A program made the position numbers and the translations under genes. A DNA stretch of 16,773 nucleotides, taken from positions 1-16,773 of the forward strand of contig JBAXHO010000037.1 in the NCBI GenBank assembly GCA_037138855.1, given 5' to 3'. The DNA comes from JBAXHO01 sp037138855 (GTDB lineage Bacteria > Patescibacteriota > Dojkabacteria > B142 > OLB20). Positions 6,683-12,826 of this stretch are shown piece by piece. The notes under the pieces are model-generated. The model ran no database searches and had not been told where the DNA came from. It saw only the letters and a program-made list of their open reading frames with translations. Every line of letters begins with the position of its first letter. Positions within the stretch are counted from its first letter, which is position 1.

Positions 6683-6746
6683 AAGTTGAAAGATAGTAGT
6701 TATAAGTCAGAAGTTACAAGTTAAAAGATAGTAGATAGCAGGAAGA
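6677..6746. repeat. Ten-unit AG-initial heptanucleotide array
   Basis: Ten consecutive 7-bp units all begin with AG: AGTTAGA, AGTTGAA, AGATAGT, AGTTATA, AGTCAGA, AGTTACA, AGTTAAA, AGATAGT, AGATAGC, AGGAAGA. The first unit contains the marR stop codon (6680-6682). The rest of the gap to 6939 is AT-rich; a two-unit ACTTGCC/ACTTGCT repeat lies at 6805-6818. No gene or clear terminator was seen there. Confidence 0.75.
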
Positions 6747-6885
6747 ATCTAGAATAAATATGAAAATTGCATATTGCAACTTGGAGATTGTTATTTAAAA
6801 TTTTACTTGCCACTTGCTATTACCTCTAGATAATCTAAACATCCGAAATTTAAAAATATGACAACATTTATTCCCCTAATTGAGC

Positions 6886-6891
6886 TATAAT
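6886..6891 (+). promoter_or_regulatory. Candidate -10 box of the NYN-domain gene
   Basis: TATAAT lies 48 bp upstream of the NYN-domain ATG, with a predicted start near 6898. No good -35 is found at 16-18 bp; ATGACA at 6858-6863 is 22 bp away, which is too far. Support is weak. Confidence 0.35.
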
Positions 6892-6939
6892 TTACTCATT
6901 ACTTTTACCTAATAACTTCTATCTATTAACTTTTTTCTT

Positions 6940-7500
6940 ATGATCGTACGAACACCAGACCAACGCGTTGCAGTCTTAGTTGATGTACAAAATCTTTATT
7001 ATTCAGCCAAAAATCTTTATAACGCTAGAGTAAATTTCAAAAATCTGCTCGAGATTACTGTACAAAATCGCAAATTAATTCGAGCAATTGCCTATGTGAT
7101 TGGTGCCGAAAAAACTAATGAGCAGGACTTCTTTGATGCAATCAATAATGTCGGCTTTGAAGTCAAAGAAAAGCCATTACAAACGTTTTACGGTGGAGCC
7201 AAGAAAGGTGACTGGGATCTAGGCATTGCCATGGATGCCATCCGTCTCGGCAATAAAGTAGATTCTATTGTTCTTGTTTCCGGTGATGGAGATTTCCGAC
7301 CAGTAGTCAATTATCTTCAGCACGCTTCCGGCTGTCTCGTCGAAGTCTGTGCTTTCAACCGTACTGCCAATAGTGAGCTGATCGCCATGGCTGATGATTA
7401 TATCGACATCGAAGAACATACTGATGAGCTACTTTTTAAAATGAAGCCAAGACCAGTAGTGACTGGAAGTAGGAATCCGGAATCTGGAAACAGAAAATAA
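6940..7500 (+). CDS. LabA-like NYN-domain (PIN-fold) protein
   Basis: This 186-residue protein of the NYN/DUF88 family has a PIN-like fold and is probably a metal-dependent ribonuclease. The acidic set is visible: D15 with N18 in VLVDVQNLY, D91/D93 and D99 in KGDWDLGIAMDAI, and D116/D118 in LVSGDGDFRPVV. This matches an intact catalytic site. The domain ends near residue 160. The tail PRPVVTGSRNPESGNRK is low-complexity, and its last ten residues before the final lysine come from heptanucleotide repeats. The RNA target is unknown. The ATG is preceded by a pyrimidine-rich stretch without a Shine-Dalgarno site. It stands alone and converges on the alcohol dehydrogenase gene. Confidence 0.88.
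   Translation: MIVRTPDQRVAVLVDVQNLYYSAKNLYNARVNFKNLLEITVQNRKLIRAIAYVIGAEKTNEQDFFDAINNVGFEVKEKPLQTFYGGAKKGDWDLGIAMDAIRLGNKVDSIVLVSGDGDFRPVVNYLQHASGCLVEVCAFNRTANSELIAMADDYIDIEEHTDELLFKMKPRPVVTGSRNPESGNRK
7465..7492. repeat. Heptanucleotide array encoding the C-terminus of the NYN protein
   Basis: Four in-phase units, GGAAGTA, GGAATCC, GGAATCT and GGAAACA, lie inside the coding region just before the TAA stop (7498-7500). They encode the residues GSRNPESGNR, beyond the end of the NYN fold. The unit length is not a multiple of three, so each unit is read in a different frame. Confidence 0.6.
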
Positions 7501-7553
7501 ATATCGGAGAAATTGGTATTTTGGGGTAAATGCAATTTGGGAAAATGAAAAAT

Positions 7554-7588
7554 CCGGTATGCGGTGAGCGGAAATCGGTGATCGGAAA
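7554..7588. repeat. NCGG heptanucleotide array between convergent genes
   Basis: Five in-phase units share CGG at positions 2-4: CCGGTAT, GCGGTGA, GCGGAAA, TCGGTGA, TCGGAAA. They lie in the 121-bp gap between the convergent NYN and alcohol dehydrogenase genes and continue the period-7 pattern of the NYN tail. No intrinsic terminator is obvious in the gap. Confidence 0.7.
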
Positions 7589-7621
7589 ACTTTTCCAAAT
7601 TCGAAGTCCGAAGAACAAAAA

Positions 7622-8770
7622 TCATTCCACCGAACTAATTAAAATTGCTTCAATTTGTTCATAATTTAAAGGAATCTCACCAATTTTACCCGCTACTAAG
7701 CGCTCAATCATTTCTGGAAAATGTTCATCAGTTACACCCCAATCTGATAAAACCATTTTTTGTCCAAGCGATTTAAAAAAATCATGAGTTTTCATTATTG
7801 CTCCTTTAATAATTTCTTCATCTAAACCACTTAAACCCCAAACCCTTTTACCATATTGAATAATCTTTTTTGCTTTCTGCTCTTTAATCACATTCATCCA
7901 CCTGGGAGTGATAATTGCGAGACCAGCACCATGAGGAATATCATAAAAAGCACTAATTTCATGTTCAATTCGATGAGTAGCCCAGTCTTCATTGGTACCC
8001 TGACGAATCACATTATTCAAGGCCATGGTTGCTGCAAACATATGATTAGCTCTAGTCTCATAGTTATGTAAATCATTTAATAAAGCCGTTCCTGTCTCAA
8101 TCAAAGTCATTAATATGCCCTCACAAAAACGATCTTGTAATGGCACATTTTCTGCAGTTGTAATGTATTGTTCTAAAACGTGAGAAAATGCATCAACGAG
8201 TCCGTTTGCTGTTTGATCTGCTGGTACACTAAATGTATTTTGCGGATCAAGAATTGAAAAAACTGGAAATGCTTGTTGTCGTCCAAAAACTAATTTTTCA
8301 TTTTTATCCCAGTTGGTAATAACTGCACCACTATTCATTTCACTTCCAGTTGCTGCCAAAGTTAATACTGTGCCAAGCGGAATATATTTTGCCGGTTCAA
8401 TTCCAGGTGTAATCATATAATCCCAGGGATCGCCCTCATAATACATCGCGCTTATTAATAATTTCGAGCCATCAATCACTGAACCACCTCCTACAGCAAG
8501 AACAAAATCCGGCTCCCAACTTTTGAATTCAGCAATTGCTTTACGAATAGTTTCTACACGAGGATTAGGCTCAATCCCGCCAAATTCTTTGACAGTAAAT
8601 CCTTTTAATTGAGACAGCACTTTCTCATAAATACCATTTTTTTTGATACTTCCCCCACCATAAGTGACTAGTACTTTTTGTCCAAACGGCTTGATCTGTT
8701 CAGCAATTTTGTCCATTGCATCAGTACCGAAAATAAGCTTGGTGGGGTTATAAAAGGTGAAATTGCGCAT
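7622..8770 (-). CDS. Iron-containing alcohol dehydrogenase (YqhD/BdhA type)
   Basis: This 382-residue group III metal-dependent dehydrogenase probably reduces aldehydes with NADPH in the cytosol. Nucleotide-binding segments are GGGSIKKNG (38-46) and GGGSVIDGSK (94-103). The metal ligands are D193 and H197 (DAFSH), H266 (ATHRIEH) and H280 (DIPHGAG), close to the known YqhD positions. YGGGSIKKNGIY is typical of the NADPH-dependent YqhD/butanol dehydrogenase branch. Length matches the family. The physiological substrate is uncertain: aldehyde detoxification or fermentative alcohol formation are both possible. The start is ATG at 8770, with no Shine-Dalgarno site. A repeat-rich stretch separates it from the gene upstream. 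Confidence 0.93.
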   Translation of the reverse strand: MRNFTFYNPTKLIFGTDAMDKIAEQIKPFGQKVLVTYGGGSIKKNGIYEKVLSQLKGFTVKEFGGIEPNPRVETIRKAIAEFKSWEPDFVLAVGGGSVIDGSKLLISAMYYEGDPWDYMITPGIEPAKYIPLGTVLTLAATGSEMNSGAVITNWDKNEKLVFGRQQAFPVFSILDPQNTFSVPADQTANGLVDAFSHVLEQYITTAENVPLQDRFCEGILMTLIETGTALLNDLHNYETRANHMFAATMALNNVIRQGTNEDWATHRIEHEISAFYDIPHGAGLAIITPRWMNVIKEQKAKKIIQYGKRVWGLSGLDEEIIKGAIMKTHDFFKSLGQKMVLSDWGVTDEHFPEMIERLVAGKIGEIPLNYEQIEAILISSVE

Positions 8771-8775
8771 GGTGA

Positions 8776-8876
8776 ATGGATAAAAGATAAGAGTTAAAAG
8801 TTAAAGATTAAAAGAATAAAAGATTAAAAATTAAAAGTCAAAAGAACGAAACTCGAAACTCGAAACTCGAAACTCG
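8776..8876. repeat. A-rich 7/8-bp repeats and CGAAACT tandem array
   Basis: Positions 8847-8874 are four exact tandem copies of CGAAACT followed by CG. The preceding 8776-8845 is a looser run of 7-8-bp units such as GTTAAAA and GATTAAAA. It fills the gap between the alcohol dehydrogenase start (8770) and the stop of the membrane protein gene (8921). Confidence 0.8.
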
Positions 8877-8920
8877 GGAAACAGATAATAAATTTTAGGC
8901 TGAAATTTTCAAGCAAGTTT

Positions 8921-9511
8921 CTATTCTAGGTATTTAACATTAATCGCAGTAATGATTAACCAAATATAGAAAGGTGAAATAAATAGAAAACGAAATAAAT
9001 CTTCAACTGTACCGTACAAGCTGCCAAGTAATTCTAACGAATATATCTTAAAAAATGGCGTTAGCAGCCATAGTAATGGAGCAATAAATAAAAGATATAA
9101 ACAAACTTTATGATACATTTTATTCTTTTTTGTTCCAAGAAATGCTAAGAGTGGTATTGCACAACTTACTAAGGCAAAATATAATACAATAACAAGTTCA
9201 GAGAAATTTATTCTATATGGAAACCAGTTTGAAATAAATAAAGGTACAGTTAAATAAATAACACTTGTAATCAGAAGCAAGATAGGGATTGCTTTCAGAA
9301 AACGAGATTTTACAATCAAAAAAAATGAGATAAATACCCCTCCAAAACCAAAAGTGATCATATATTCTATAAATTTTACAAAATGATCAAAATTTCTCGA
9401 AGTAGCTGGAATAGAAAAGTCTAATAATGGAACAATTACAATATAGGTAAAATAAAGCAATATTGTAAAAGTAATAAAAATTATTACGAAACCGATAAAT
9501 ACTTTTTTCAT
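8921..9511 (-). CDS. Unrecognised polytopic membrane protein
   Basis: A 196-residue, very hydrophobic protein with about six predicted transmembrane helices (roughly 4-29, 45-67, 72-93, 104-125, 135-154, 172-191). It has short loops and few charged residues; the positive N-terminus (MKK) and the TKKNKMYHK loop (127-135) suggest cytosolic sides. I do not recognise a family or catalytic motif. The gene begins 30 bp after the stop of the membrane-anchored protein at 9542-9976 on the same strand, so the two are probably co-transcribed. No Shine-Dalgarno site is seen; the leader is AT-rich. It is a real gene judging by a coherent membrane topology and a full-length open frame. Confidence 0.65.
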   Translation of the reverse strand: MKKVFIGFVIIFITFTILLYFTYIVIVPLLDFSIPATSRNFDHFVKFIEYMITFGFGGVFISFFLIVKSRFLKAIPILLLITSVIYLTVPLFISNWFPYRINFSELVIVLYFALVSCAIPLLAFLGTKKNKMYHKVCLYLLFIAPLLWLLTPFFKIYSLELLGSLYGTVEDLFRFLFISPFYIWLIITAINVKYLE

Positions 9512-9541
9512 AATAAGAATTTTTTTTCTAAAAATTAAATT

Positions 9542-9976
9542 TTAAATATTCCGTAAATATACTGGAATTCCGTCTAACGTCTGATTATGGAGCATTTTTT
9601 CAATTTCTATTCTCTCCTTATGACCACCAAATTGAACTTCATATTGAAATTTTCCTGGACAACGCTTTCCTACAGGAACTATTTGGATAGGTGAAATTTC
9701 TACTGAATAAGTGAACCCGGGCATATTTCTTAAATAATCACTTAAGATTAAATATTCACTGGATAGTTCATAATCGAATGTGTTTGAATCATAAACTGGG
9801 ATTGAAGCCATAAATGCATCACAAGGAAATAAATCTGTATTATTATTATCAAGTATTATACTATCGAGATTGTGTTTAATTGAATAAAAATTTCTCCAGA
9901 CAAATAGACCTCCAAGCAAACAGCCTGAAATACCAATTAGCAAAATTTTCAAAACAAGTTTAAGAAATTTTTTCAT
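9542..9976 (-). CDS. Unrecognised membrane-anchored extracytoplasmic protein
   Basis: A 144-residue protein with a basic N-terminus (MKKFLKLVLK), one hydrophobic segment (about 8-27) and a mainly polar domain (30-144), so it is probably anchored with the domain outside. The hydrophobic segment contains I-S-G-C19, which fits a lipobox, but the hydrophobic stretch continues past C19, so a plain membrane anchor is more likely than a lipoprotein. C52 and C106 could form a disulfide. No known domain is recognised. It is the first gene of a probable two-gene unit with the polytopic protein downstream. No Shine-Dalgarno site is seen. Confidence 0.6.
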   Translation of the reverse strand: MKKFLKLVLKILLIGISGCLLGGLFVWRNFYSIKHNLDSIILDNNNTDLFPCDAFMASIPVYDSNTFDYELSSEYLILSDYLRNMPGFTYSVEISPIQIVPVGKRCPGKFQYEVQFGGHKERIEIEKMLHNQTLDGIPVYLRNI

Positions 9977-10053
9977 ACACTAGATTAAGTGAATTTTAAA
10001 ATTTTGATAAAACTAATAACTTATATTTTAGAATTAAACCCACTCGTTACTGT

Positions 10054-10076
10054 TGGGGACCTGGCGGCCCCGCCCC
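10054..10076. repeat. GC-rich hairpin island
   Basis: Within strongly AT-rich sequence lies a block of almost pure G and C (GGGG-ACCTGGCGG-CCCC, then GCCCC). It can form a 4-bp GGGG/CCCC hairpin (10055-10058 with 10068-10071) or the alternative GGCG/CGCC hairpin (10063-10066 with 10071-10074). On plus it is followed by TTTAATTTAATT, but no plus-strand gene precedes it. It may be a second type of REP-like element or a remnant; only one copy is present here. Confidence 0.4.
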
Positions 10077-10196
10077 TTTAATTTAATTATAATGATTTGT
10101 TTAAAATAATGCATTGTATTCAAATACAAATTTCGTAAATAAAGCAATTTTTGCTATCAATCCCTGGCTTTTTTCTACTATTTTTTTATTTTTTCA

Positions 10197-10240
10197 TTAC
10201 TACTTACTACTTGCTACTGGCTACTAGCTACTAGCTACTA
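10197..10240. repeat. Six-unit CTAC heptanucleotide array
   Basis: Six in-phase units end in CTAC: TTACTAC, TTACTAC, TTGCTAC, TGGCTAC, TAGCTAC, TAGCTAC, followed by TA. Variation is confined to the first three positions. Confidence 0.8.
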
Positions 10241-10354
10241 AATTAGTATTTACCAGTTACACTAATCAACCAAGGTTCACACTTTGCTTCCTTAAATTCC
10301 TAAATTCTTATTTTCATTTTTCTATTTACACCTTGCTTCCTTCTCACAAATGCT

Positions 10355-10438
10355 ATTCAACCTCAATCTTCAGCTTCCAGATTCCAGTTTTCATTTTCCT
10401 TCTATCTCTTAACTATTATCTTCTAACTATTTTCCTCT
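10355..10438. repeat. Twelve-unit degenerate heptanucleotide array at the end of the HAD gene
   Basis: Units in phase include ATTCAAC, CTCAATC, TTCAGCT, TCCAGAT, TCCAGTT, TTCATTT, TCCTTCT, ATCTCTT, AACTATT, ATCTTCT, AACTATT, TTCCTCT. AACTATT occurs twice, at 10411 and 10425. The array runs through the HAD stop codon (10418-10416), so the HAD C-terminal residues RKIVRR are encoded by repeat units. On the HAD coding strand the units are purine-rich, as for marR, tex and the NYN gene. Confidence 0.6.
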
Positions 10439-11153
10439 CAATATACTCCCCCACTTCCCGCCAATCATTAATCACATGGTCAGCAGCTTTTACTGCTAAT
10501 TGATGATCAGGAAATGCCAGACGAAATCCCGGGGTGCCTGAGGCAATCAGCAAAACATCACCGGCACTATGACCCACTGTGACTACTTTTTCAAAATGGT
10601 GCCTTTTTTGCAGCTCAGCGATTACCAGCTTTTTATCCTGATCGCTGATAATACTATAAGCACCTTGAATTATGTTTTGGGAATCAGTTGTGATTTCAGC
10701 TGCTATTACAGCAATCTTTTCAATACCAATTTGTTTTAAAGCAATTTTGGCAGCATCTAACAACCCAGAACTAATAAAAACCGGGAAAATATTACTTCCA
10801 GTCTGTAACTCCTGAAAAAACTTAATAAAGCCCTTGCGCCAGTGAATATGCTGAGCAATATCCTTGATTTTTAATGAAAATTCCTCTAGCTTCAGACCTT
10901 GATAAACTGAAAATAATTTTACAATACTTTTTAAATCAAAGTTTTTTTTATCTTCTGGAGTTAAGTGTCCCCTATGTTCATAAAATAATGTAACCTGTCT
11001 AGAAAGATGCTCATCAATTGCACATTCATCAAAATCCATCGCCAATAGTACAGTTGCTTTACCAACATTTTGTAATGCTTTTTCTACCTGATTGATAATT
11101 CGCTCCTGATTATGCTTCAAAAGATCAGAATTTGATTGATTTGCTAAAACCAC
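10416..11153 (-). CDS. HAD-superfamily phosphatase (phosphoserine phosphatase-like)
   Basis: This 245-residue protein has the HAD motifs in order. Motif I is LLAMDFDECAID (nucleophile D40, acid D42). Motif II is VFISSG (S128/S129), motif III is K174 in SDQDKKLVIAEL, and motif IV is VGHSAGDVLLIASG (D199). The helical cap between motifs I and II (about 45-115) and the overall pattern resemble phosphoserine phosphatase-like (subfamily IB) enzymes, so a small phosphorylated metabolite is the likely substrate; serine is not assured. The start codon is GTG at 11153; the next in-frame Met (M39) would remove the helix before motif I. The last residues come from a repeat array. It is third in a minus-strand group with the PAP2 and M23 genes, with a 66-bp gap. 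Confidence 0.8.
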   Translation of the reverse strand: MVLANQSNSDLLKHNQERIINQVEKALQNVGKATVLLAMDFDECAIDEHLSRQVTLFYEHRGHLTPEDKKNFDLKSIVKLFSVYQGLKLEEFSLKIKDIAQHIHWRKGFIKFFQELQTGSNIFPVFISSGLLDAAKIALKQIGIEKIAVIAAEITTDSQNIIQGAYSIISDQDKKLVIAELQKRHHFEKVVTVGHSAGDVLLIASGTPGFRLAFPDHQLAVKAADHVINDWREVGEYIERKIVRR

Positions 11154-11190
11154 TTTAGAAATATAAAAAATACTAGTAAAGAGCTACCTT

Positions 11191-11211
11191 GATACTAGAT
11201 ACTTGCTACTT
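11191..11211. repeat. Short heptanucleotide array after the M23 gene
   Basis: Three in-phase units GATACTA, GATACTT and GCTACTT lie in the 66-bp gap between the M23 stop (11222-11220) and the HAD start (11153). Confidence 0.5.
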
Positions 11212-11219
11212 TTCCCCTA

Positions 11220-11858
11220 CTAATCTTCCTTACCTTGAAATTTTCCGTTACAAATTTCCGGAAATTCTTGTTTAAAACGATCATTTGCCGGCACAGCTTG
11301 CCAGATTTTCTCAATCCTGATTCGGGAATCGTTATTAAAATAGCCCAATGGACATAATCGATCAAGCAGCATAGAAGAGGAAGAAAATTCCCAGTGCAAT
11401 TGTCCGTGCATATTACCACCAATCGACTGAATTTTGGGATAACCAATTAGATCACCCTGTTTAATATGAGCAAATAATTTAATTTCCGGTGCCAGATCAA
11501 AGAGCTCTTTATAAACTGTTTTATAATAGCCATTGGTAATGGTTACATTCTGCCCCTCACTACTATTCTGAACCCCGGTTATCAAACCATCATGGGAGGC
11601 GATAATTGCTACTTTTTCACCCCAGCCAAAATCGATGCCAGCATGTCCATCTGGATTACCATTTTGGGCATTATGTTCGATCAACTCACCCATTGGTATC
11701 AATGAAGTTTTAGCATCATCTGCTGCACTGAATGGTAAAATTATTGTAATACGCTGGTGTGGTAAGAAAACAAGAGGGCTTAAAAATGAAAAAATGATAA
11801 TTACAAGCGCAATGACAAATACAAACCCAAAAAAAAATAGTGTTTTATGCTTAGTCAA
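11220..11858 (-). CDS. M23-family (LytM-like) peptidase with a substituted active-site His
   Basis: A 212-residue membrane-anchored, extracytoplasmic protein: hydrophobic segment at about 7-29, LytM-type domain at about 60-160. Zinc ligands are present as H72 and D76 in HAGIDFGW and H155 in QLHWEF; the AH motif is at A130-H131. In the usual GPHLHFE signature the first His is catalytic. Here the segment reads HGQLHWEF, so that position is Q153, with H151 two residues earlier. It may still bind zinc, but activity is uncertain. M23 enzymes cut peptidoglycan cross-bridges or stem peptides. The start is TTG: an in-frame TAA lies 8 codons upstream with no ATG between, and the next Met (M56) would remove the membrane anchor. 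It sits between the PAP2 and HAD genes. Confidence 0.8.
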   Translation of the reverse strand: MTKHKTLFFFGFVFVIALVIIIFSFLSPLVFLPHQRITIILPFSAADDAKTSLIPMGELIEHNAQNGNPDGHAGIDFGWGEKVAIIASHDGLITGVQNSSEGQNVTITNGYYKTVYKELFDLAPEIKLFAHIKQGDLIGYPKIQSIGGNMHGQLHWEFSSSSMLLDRLCPLGYFNNDSRIRIEKIWQAVPANDRFKQEFPEICNGKFQGKED

Positions 11859-11926
11859 AGTAAGATTGGTTGAAAAATATTAATCAAAAATCACTTATTT
11901 CCATATCGGTAGCTTTTTGCAAATTT

Positions 11927-12640
11927 TTAAATATGCGTCACATCCAGCAATTTTAACAAATAATTACCCCATTTAAATCTGTTGATTTGTTTAACTAAAA
12001 ATTCTAAATTAATCGCCAGTAATGAAACAAAGATCAACCAGCAAGATCCGATAAGAAAACTAGCTGTAACATCACTCAACCAATGTACACCGAGGTAAAT
12101 TCTAGAAAAACCAATTGCTAAAATCAATAATATTCCTGTTAAAAAAGTGATGACTTTCAAAAAAGATGATTTTAGTTTTAAACATAAATATAAAATAAGC
12201 ATCCCATAAAATGTAATGGCAATTAAGGCATGTCCGCTGGGGAAACTAAAGGAATCTTCCAATACCAAAGCATTGATTACAAGAGGGCGGGGTCTAGCAA
12301 TTATTAGTTTAACCACTTCTACAATCATAAAGTTTACTACGACGGTAGTTCCCATTAAGATTGGGAAAATTCTTTTGCGATAAATAATACTAATTAATAA
12401 AACTATCCCTAATAAGGCAAAAATAGTTTTCACATCAGCAAGATCAGTGACTAACTTGAAAAATGTGTTGAGATTGGCATTACGAAAACTAAAAATCCAG
12501 TTGGAAAATCTTTGATCATAACCGATTACTGATTCTTTTGACCAAACTTCTTCAGTTATTTTAATAAAGACAAGCAAACAAACTAAAAATAATCCAATTA
12601 AAAAATAATTCCACAAACGTTTATTCAAAAATTTGGACAT
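11927..12640 (-). CDS. PAP2-family membrane phosphatase
   Basis: This 237-residue integral membrane protein has about six helices and the three PAP2 signature motifs. Motif 1 is KLIIARPRP (K111, R118), motif 2 is FPSGH (134-137, catalytic H137), and motif 3 is SRIYLGVHWLSD (S179, R180, H186, D190). It is expected to dephosphorylate a lipid phosphate such as undecaprenyl pyrophosphate or phosphatidate/phosphatidylglycerol phosphate on the outer face of the membrane. Length fits the family. It is the first gene of the minus-strand group that includes the M23 protein, which suggests a link to cell-envelope building. The start is ATG at 12640. The gene is divergent from recQ across 186 bp. No Shine-Dalgarno site. 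Confidence 0.93.
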   Translation of the reverse strand: MSKFLNKRLWNYFLIGLFLVCLLVFIKITEEVWSKESVIGYDQRFSNWIFSFRNANLNTFFKLVTDLADVKTIFALLGIVLLISIIYRKRIFPILMGTTVVVNFMIVEVVKLIIARPRPLVINALVLEDSFSFPSGHALIAITFYGMLILYLCLKLKSSFLKVITFLTGILLILAIGFSRIYLGVHWLSDVTASFLIGSCWLIFVSLLAINLEFLVKQINRFKWGNYLLKLLDVTHI

Positions 12641-12738
12641 ATTAAAAATTTCAATAAAAAGAATTATTTTAGTTTAACATATTTTTTTTAGTGTTGATAA
12701 TACTAGAACTAATTAGCAAGTTTAAAATGAAAAATTAG

Positions 12739-12747
12739 TGCTATAAT
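12739..12747 (+). promoter_or_regulatory. Extended -10 promoter candidate for recQ
   Basis: TGCTATAAT matches an extended -10 (TG-N-TATAAT), which can work without a strong -35; none is evident. The predicted start near 12754 leaves a leader of about 70 nt before the ATG at 12827. A second TATAAT at 12798-12803 is an alternative that would give a leader of only about 17 nt. Confidence 0.45.
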
Positions 12748-12826
12748 TTATTTTTTACTATTGCTGTAAATTTAAGAATTTTTTAAGAATTTCCAATTAT
12801 AATTATGGTACTAATACTAAAATGGT

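Larger units (their letters stand above)
9977..10415. other. 439-bp gap without a gene; repeats and a GC island
   Basis: No convincing coding frame was found. From left to right it holds an isolated GC-rich patch (10054-10076), a minus-strand TATAAT (10091-10086) without a good -35 that might serve the gene at 9542-9976, and a 7-bp inverted repeat TTGTATT-CA-AATACAA (10114-10129). Two heptanucleotide arrays follow (10197-10240 and 10355-10438). Plain T/C-rich sequence lies between them. Confidence 0.5.

Noticed and set aside
6677..6746. CRISPR array
   Set aside because: Units are 7 bp and directly adjacent, with no 25-40-bp repeats, spacers or cas genes.
6940..7500. NYN-domain protein as the toxin of a toxin-antitoxin pair
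   Set aside because: The protein is longer than typical PIN toxins, resembles LabA-like housekeeping NYN proteins, and has no small antitoxin gene beside it.
7398..7625. Minus-strand open frames of 60-75 codons across the NYN/dehydrogenase gap
   Set aside because: They overlap the NYN coding region and the heptanucleotide arrays and show repetitive, non-protein-like composition.
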